Part shown: positions 42,530 to 47,778 of the stretch, one piece after another | Position numbering within the stretch: the first letter of the stretch is position 1 | Layout: each line of letters starts with the position of its first letter | From: Syntrophobacterales bacterium | Lineage (GTDB): Bacteria > Desulfobacterota > Desulfobaccia > Desulfobaccales > 0-14-0-80-60-11 | Reading direction: 5' to 3' | Length of the DNA stretch: 47,778 nucleotides | Assembly (NCBI GenBank): GCA_023512475.1 | Contig: JAILZL010000023.1 | Span: 1 to 47,778 of the forward strand | Made by a program: the position numbers and the translations under genes | The notes under the pieces: model-generated | What the model was told of the DNA's origin: nothing | The model's input: only the letters and a program-made list of their open reading frames with translations | The model's database searches: none

Positions 42530-42661
42530 TCAGCCCACCCCGATGCAGGCCAGGCAGATGGTGTTCCCCAGATTCATCAAATACTCCAGGTCGCCCGTAT
42601 TCACCCCGAGGAGGAAGAGCAGGGTGAAGAGGATCAGAAGCCAGATGGCGGTGCGGGACAT
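42530..42661 (-). CDS. Tiny membrane peptide with CXXC (CD1871A-like)
   Basis: This 43-residue ORF has one hydrophobic helix (TAIWLLILFTLLFLLGV) and a C-terminal NTICLACIGVG. That ending closely resembles the CD1871A family of small CXXC proteins, which end ICLECIGIG. Its TGA is directly followed by the ATG of the polyferredoxin gene, so the two are coupled. A GGGAGG ribosome site lies just before the ATG. It probably serves as an assembly or redox helper of the polyferredoxin; this is inferred from position. Confidence 0.8.
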   Translation of the reverse strand: MSRTAIWLLILFTLLFLLGVNTGDLEYLMNLGNTICLACIGVG

Positions 42662-43014
42662 GCCGCCTCCCTTGCTGCCCGGATTTGCTCATTCCTGTCT
42701 GATATTATACCCAGGGGGGAGCCGGAAAGGGAGAACCGGGGCGAGTTTTCCCGCCGGTCCTGCCCTGAGGGAGCCTCCGGTCTTGCGGGGGTGAAGTTTT
42801 ATGTCTAATGTAAAGCCAGGGAAGGTAAGGCCGGCGCGCCAGGGAGGGTGACGGGAGGCCGGGGAACGGGTGGCGCCGCCGGGGCCGCGGGTTCCTGAAC
42901 CACATTCCCAAGAGGGAGCGAGGAGACGGGGACCGCCGGGCCCGAAAGCTGATGCCGCCGTCTCCATTGACAGAGGGGGCCAAGGTTTTTGGCCCCTCCC
43001 ACGAGGTTTCGGCC
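42662..43014. other. Divergent intergenic region
   Basis: This 353-bp gap separates the divergent CXXC/polyferredoxin pair from the cysteine hydrolase gene. It contains the TATAAT above and GC-rich sequence. A possible ribosome site CGAGG lies before the ATG at 43015. No gene can be supported. Confidence 0.45.
42704..42709 (-). promoter_or_regulatory. -10 element for the polyferredoxin pair
   Basis: A perfect TATAAT on the minus strand lies 42 bases before the small CXXC gene start. No good -35 is seen at 16-18 bases, so an activator or extended contacts may be needed. Confidence 0.4.
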
Positions 43015-43536
43015 ATGTCCAGGAAGGCATTGCTGATCACCGACATGCTCAACGACTTCATCGACCCCGAAGGCGCCCTGTATGTGGGGGAGGCCGGGCG
43101 GCAGATCATCCCCTTCATCGCCGGCAAGATCGCCGAGACCCGGGCCGCCGGCGGGCTGGTCTTTTATCTCTGCGACGCCCACACCCCGGATGATCCCGAA
43201 TTCCAGCGCTTTCCCCCCCACGCAATCCGGGGCACCTGGGGCGCGGCCATCATCCCGGAGCTGGCCCCCGCCCCCGGGGATATCATCGTGGAAAAGACCC
43301 GCTACAGCCCCTTCAGCGGCACCGACCTGGAAGATCGGCTCCGCCGGGAGGGCGTCACCGAAGCCGGGGTGGTGGGCGTGTGCACCTCCATCTGCGTGCT
43401 GGAGACCGTGCGGGGGCTTTTCGAGATGGGAATTTTGGCCATCGTCTACCGGGACGGGGTGGCGGATTTCGACCCCGAAGCCCATGCCTTCGCCCTGAAG
43501 TACATGCCCCGCATCCTGGGGGCCACTGTGATATAA
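43015..43536 (+). CDS. Isochorismatase/nicotinamidase-family cysteine hydrolase
   Basis: This 173-residue cytosolic hydrolase shows the family triad: Asp in LITDMLNDFIDPEGAL (about 7-22), Lys in IVEKTRYSPFSGTDLE (about 90-105) and the nucleophile Cys in VVGVCTSICVLETVRGL (about 120-136). Metal-binding residues of true nicotinamidases (around DAHTPDDPEF) are partly present: Asp and His are seen. Nicotinamide or a related amide is a plausible substrate, not proven. The start at 43015 gives the family N-terminus. Confidence 0.87.
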   Translation: MSRKALLITDMLNDFIDPEGALYVGEAGRQIIPFIAGKIAETRAAGGLVFYLCDAHTPDDPEFQRFPPHAIRGTWGAAIIPELAPAPGDIIVEKTRYSPFSGTDLEDRLRREGVTEAGVVGVCTSICVLETVRGLFEMGILAIVYRDGVADFDPEAHAFALKYMPRILGATVI

Positions 43537-43834
43537 AATGATATGTGAGGGAAGGGCCGGGGACCACAGGCCCCCCCCACTTACTCCTCCCCCACTCTTT
43601 TAACAGGTGGTTGAAAAGGTTATTCGGGGAAGAGGGCCAGGGGGTCCCAGCCCCCTGCCCCCGCCCCCGGAACCCCCTTTCCCCAACCCCAGAAATGGGA
43701 CGTGGCATCGCCGAACGGGGAAAATCGGCCGGCCTTATCCCAGTGGGGCGGGGGAATTTTTCCACTGCCTCTGAGCAGGTGGGGGAGGGGGTTTGCCGGG
43801 GAGGTACGAGCCCCGGCCCCCGAAAGGAGAGGGC
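43537..43834. other. Repeat-filled intergenic region
   Basis: This 298-bp gap begins with a partial copy of the left half of the dispersed repeat (about 43549-43590: GGGAAGGGCCGGGGACCACA and a C-tract), directly followed by full copy C (43602-43758). Nothing else is recognisable apart from the leader of the flavoprotein gene. Confidence 0.55.
43602..43758 (+). repeat. Dispersed intergenic repeat, copy C
   Basis: The left edge is CAGGTGGTTGAAAAGGTTAT. GC-rich middle and C-tract follow, then AGAAATGGGACGTGGCATCG and ATCGGCCGGCCTTATCCCA. TGGGA/TCCCA can pair as in copy B. A partial copy of the left half lies in tandem just upstream. Confidence 0.75.
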
Positions 43835-44398
43835 ATGAAAGTGCTGGCGGTATTGGGAAGTCCCCGCTCCCAGGGGAACAGCGCCACCCTGGCCCGGGAG
43901 GTGCTCTCCGGCCTCACGGCCGGCGGGGCCGAGGTCCAGGTCTATGAGCTGAACCGCCTGGAGTTCCAGGGCTGCCAGGGCTGCGGCGCCTGCAAGGCCG
44001 AGGCCGAGGCCTGCGTCCTGGAGGATGATTTCACCCCCATTTATGCGGCCCTGCGGGAGGCGGACGTGCTGCTCCTGGCCTCGCCGGTCTACTTCGGCGA
44101 CCTCTCCGGCCAGATGAAGTGCTTCTTCGACCGCCTCTATGCCTTGGCCAACCCCGATTTCACCAGCCGCCTGGCGCCGGGGAAACGGGCCGTGGTCATC
44201 CTCACCCAGGGGGCGCCGCCGGAGGAGATGTTCGCCGACATCTTCCCCCGCTATGAACGCTGGCTCCAGCACTTCGGTTTCGGGCCCATCCACCTCCTCC
44301 GGGGTCTGGGTCTGAGCGACGCCGGGGAGGCGGCCCAGCGCCCGGAGCTTTTGGCCCGGGCCCGGGAGGTGGCGGCCCAACTGTTGGCCCCGGCCTGA
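43835..44398 (+). CDS. Iron-sulfur flavoprotein / flavodoxin-fold reductase
   Basis: This 187-residue protein has an FMN-binding flavodoxin-like fold (VLAVLGSPRSQGNSATLARE at the N-terminus; LLLASPVYFGDLSGQMKCFFDRL at about 85-107). It has a compact Cys cluster motif, FQGCQGCGACKAEAEACVLE at about 44-63, spaced C-x2-C-x2-C-x6-C. This spacing is typical of Isf-type iron-sulfur flavoproteins of anaerobes, which carry electrons or detoxify O2 and H2O2. The start at 43835 follows AAAGGAGAGG. It is monocistronic. Confidence 0.85.
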   Translation: MKVLAVLGSPRSQGNSATLAREVLSGLTAGGAEVQVYELNRLEFQGCQGCGACKAEAEACVLEDDFTPIYAALREADVLLLASPVYFGDLSGQMKCFFDRLYALANPDFTSRLAPGKRAVVILTQGAPPEEMFADIFPRYERWLQHFGFGPIHLLRGLGLSDAGEAAQRPELLARAREVAAQLLAPA

Positions 44399-44420
44399 TC
44401 TCTTCCCCCACCTGAGAAGG

Positions 44421-44496
44421 GGAGGCCCGGAAGCGGCGGCTCCCACCCCTGTACCGGGTGGGAGCCGGGTGACGGGGGCTTTGCTTCCGGGCCTCC
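44421..44496. other. Nested palindrome behind the flavoprotein gene
   Basis: The outer arms GGAGGCCCGGAAGC (44421-44434) and GCTTCCGGGCCTCC (44483-44496) are perfect 14-bp complements. The inner arms GGCTCCCACCC (44438-44448) and GGGTGGGAGCC (44456-44466) are perfect 11-bp complements. The result is a 76-base two-storey hairpin located 22 bases after the stop. No T-run follows. It could be a strong 3' stabiliser, a pause site or a protein-binding structure. Confidence 0.7.
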
Positions 44497-44564
44497 TCCC
44501 CCCTCACGGTCCCTCCCGGGAGTCGGCTGCCTGATTGTTACAATTTAGTAAATAAAGCTTGCCG

Positions 44565-44604
44565 GTTAAACGAAAATGGCGTAAAATTTCCAGTAAATAT
44601 TTTA

Positions 44605-44617
<13 letters not shown>
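44565..44617 (+). promoter_or_regulatory. Operator-like elements before the NifA-like gene
   Basis: In an A/T-rich leader lie GTTAAAC (44565-44571) and TGACAAATTTGT (44606-44617). Both also occur, with one or two changes, in the promoter of the XRE/cupin regulator (47719-47746). The second element covers the upstream ATG candidate at 44605, which favours the later start at 44641. Confidence 0.45.
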
Positions 44618-46185
<1,568 letters not shown>

Positions 46186-46186
46186 A

Positions 46187-46200
46187 GGGCCGGGCGGCCC
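46187..46200. terminator. Short hairpin between convergent regulators
   Basis: GGGCC (46187-46191) and GGCCC (46196-46200) form a 5-bp stem right after the NifA-like stop. It is short and without a T-run, and can only be a weak 3' element for either gene. Confidence 0.25.
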
Positions 46201-46268
46201 CCCCCCGATGGGACGGGGCGGCCATTCCCTTTTCACCGGAGACATGGCGCCCTGAGCCTTTCTCCCGC

Positions 46269-47570
46269 TTATTGGGTGAGGATCCACAGCAGGCGGGCCA
46301 CTTCGGGGCCGGGATTGTGCCACTGCTCCGGGAGATCGGTGGTGAGATAGAGGAGGTCCCCCGGCTTCAGGGTCAAGACCCGCCGGCCGCAGCTCACCTT
46401 CAGGGTCCCGGAGAGGAGATAGCCCATCTCCTCCCCTTTGTGAAAGAGGAAATGTCCGGGGATGGTCGTCCCAGGATTGATCTCCAGGAGGTAAGGCTCG
46501 ATTTTGGCGCTGAAATCCACCGGATGGAGCAGTTTGGCCGAGCCGGCGCTCTCCGGGAGGAGGGGCAGCCGGGTCTCCACCGCCTCCCCGGGCGTGAACA
46601 CCTGGCTGCCCCGGCCTTCGGACCGCTCCTGGAAGAAGGAGGCCGGCTCCACCTCCAGGACCTCGGCCATGCTCATCAGGGCCGGGAGCGAAGGGTAGAT
46701 GAGATTGCTTTCCACCTGGGAGATGGTGCTGGGGGTGACCCCCACCAGCTTGGCCAGCTCGCTCTGGGACAGCCCCCGCCGGCGGCGGAATTCCTTCAGA
46801 CGGCGGCCCAGATGCAGTTTGCCGCTCACCCGCCGCTCCTCCTCAAAGACCACCGTCAGGCCCTTGGTCCAATAGGCGTGCGGCTGGTGAAACGCCTCCG
46901 TGCTGCGGTTTTCCGCCTTGAGGATGGTGAGGGCGGTGGCCCCCCGCTTGATGGTCAGCTCGATGGCCACCTGGGCGATCTGGTTCACCGCCGCCCGGAA
47001 GCGGGGGGAGTGGGCGTTCTTCTCCAGGAGCCAGTAGGCGATGGTGTTCAGCTCGTACAGCCGGGGACAGGCGTGGGAGTAGAAACTGAGGAGGCGGTCC
47101 TCGCTGCCCCAGAGCTCCTGCATGCCGGTGAGGGATTCAAAGACAAAGCGCACATCCCCGGTCAACCCGGCGTGCACGCCGTAGAGCTGCTCCGCGAAGG
47201 AGTCCGGATTCCGGGGGTCGGCCACCGGCAGGAGACGGCAGCCGGGGTCCGGCTGCCGCTCCTCATAGAACTTGAGAAAGATGGGCGAGCTCCGGCCCTT
47301 GCCATGGGTGAAGCAGTCCAGGAGGGTGAGGCCGGGGTAGTGGGCCAGAGTCCCCAGTTTGTCCAGCAGGTTTTTGGGGGAGCGATCAAAACTGACGTAG
47401 ATGATGGCCTTGCCCTGGCGCTGGGAGGCCTGCAGGAAGTTGAGACAGAAGACCGGAGCCAGGGAGCCGGCGTCATCATGCCACAGGACATTATCCCCGA
47501 TGAACAGGCCGCCCAGGAGGAGATCCAACCGGGGGATGCCCGAGGCCACCGCCTGCCGTGCCGTCTCCAT
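46269..47570 (-). CDS. Pseudo-KaiC/XRE/cupin three-domain regulator
   Basis: This 433-residue protein has three parts. Residues about 8-245 follow the KaiC/RAD55 pattern (ASGIPRLDLLLGGLFIGDNV, KAIIYVSFDRSPKNLLDKLG). Where a P-loop GxxGxGKT is expected it reads HDDAGSLAPVF, so ATP binding is doubtful. Residues about 253-312 are an XRE HTH (GRRLKEFRRRRGLSQSELAK, GVTPSTISQVESN). Residues about 345-433 are a cupin (PGHFLFHKGEEMGYLLSGTL, LKPGDLLYL, WHNPG), a small-molecule sensor in XRE-cupin regulators. The start at 47570 follows GGAGG; an ATG 24 codons upstream is less likely. It is probably a ligand-responsive transcription factor, likely autoregulated. Confidence 0.85.
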   Translation of the reverse strand: METARQAVASGIPRLDLLLGGLFIGDNVLWHDDAGSLAPVFCLNFLQASQRQGKAIIYVSFDRSPKNLLDKLGTLAHYPGLTLLDCFTHGKGRSSPIFLKFYEERQPDPGCRLLPVADPRNPDSFAEQLYGVHAGLTGDVRFVFESLTGMQELWGSEDRLLSFYSHACPRLYELNTIAYWLLEKNAHSPRFRAAVNQIAQVAIELTIKRGATALTILKAENRSTEAFHQPHAYWTKGLTVVFEEERRVSGKLHLGRRLKEFRRRRGLSQSELAKLVGVTPSTISQVESNLIYPSLPALMSMAEVLEVEPASFFQERSEGRGSQVFTPGEAVETRLPLLPESAGSAKLLHPVDFSAKIEPYLLEINPGTTIPGHFLFHKGEEMGYLLSGTLKVSCGRRVLTLKPGDLLYLTTDLPEQWHNPGPEVARLLWILTQ

Positions 47571-47718
47571 GTCCGCCTCCTTCCGGCGGGGTGCGGCGCC
47601 CGGCCGCAGGGTGGACCCTCGCCGCCCCTCTCCCCTGTTCATAGCAAAAACGGCGCCAGATCGGGCCGGGCACGCCCGGCCCCGGCAGGGACTTTTTTTA
47701 CATGTTTGTCTTAAATTT

Positions 47719-47746
47719 CAGTTTAACTGACAACTTTGTCATTATA
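47719..47746 (-). promoter_or_regulatory. Promoter and operator of the pseudo-KaiC/XRE gene
   Basis: On the minus strand a perfect TATAAT (47741-47746) is overlapped on its downstream side by the near-palindrome TGACAAAGTTGTCA (47728-47741). The palindrome CAGTTAAACTG (47719-47729) follows directly. No consensus -35 is visible. The palindromes cover the expected transcription start, the usual place for a repressor site. Confidence 0.55.
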
Positions 47747-47778
47747 TCCGTCCACCGTGGCGCCGGATATATCATAAC

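Noticed and set aside
46269-47570. A circadian KaiC gene
   Set aside because: Only one KaiC-like domain is present, its P-loop is lost, it is fused to XRE and cupin domains, and no kaiA or kaiB is nearby.

Overview
The window is a dense, high-GC bacterial chromosome segment with about 47 genes. It has no rRNA, tRNA, CRISPR array or recognisable transposase. The gene set suggests an anaerobic or facultative member of the Desulfobacterota (former deltaproteobacteria). It includes a fused NuoE-NuoF complex I, a membrane polyferredoxin with a tiny CXXC partner, an iron-sulfur flavoprotein, a NifA-like sigma-54 activator, CarD, IHF and a YacL-type PIN/TRAM protein. That assignment is an inference from gene content; no phylogenetic marker was compared.

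Layout. 1-4.3 kb: a broken small membrane ORF overlapping an amidohydrolase; a compact minus-strand operon (HExxH protein, FmdB zinc ribbon, coiled-coil protein); a divergent KptA/Tpt1-like protein; a YdcF/DUF218 protein. 4.4-20.4 kb: a complete complex I operon in the order nuoEF-A-B-C-D-[glycosyltransferase]-G-H-I-J-K-L-M-N, with a promoter candidate in front and a clear intrinsic terminator behind. 20.5-25.6 kb: a metallo-beta-lactamase-fold protein, a Clp1/Grc3-like polynucleotide kinase and a secreted protein with a collagen-like Gly/Pro/Arg tail built from internal duplications. 25.8-34.5 kb: enolase, a small membrane protein, a LysE exporter, a glyoxalase-II-like hydrolase, coaBC, a family-4 uracil-DNA glycosylase, the NfeD protease with its slipin partner, a Rho-N-domain protein and a Cys/His/Gly-rich small protein. 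34.9-42.7 kb, minus strand: rho, coaE, rluD-like, yacL-like, carD, ychF, ihfA, a polyferredoxin and its CXXC peptide. 43-47.7 kb: a cysteine hydrolase, an iron-sulfur flavoprotein, a NifA-like regulator and, convergent to it, a regulator joining a KaiC-like domain (P-loop lost), an XRE HTH and a cupin.

How it fits together. Complex I oxidises NADH, reduces quinone and exports ions; the glycosyltransferase inside its operon is the odd member. CoaBC and CoaE supply two of the last steps of coenzyme A synthesis. NfeD and slipin form the usual membrane quality-control pair. CarD, Rho, IHF and the two end regulators are transcription factors.

The least explained features are: (1) a dispersed, structured intergenic repeat of about 150 bp, with three full copies and one inverted internally deleted copy; (2) the pseudo-KaiC/XRE/cupin regulator, whose promoter shares sequence elements with that of the neighbouring NifA-like gene; (3) degenerate or altered catalytic positions in the KptA-like protein and the uracil-DNA glycosylase; (4) the glycosyltransferase embedded in the nuo operon.
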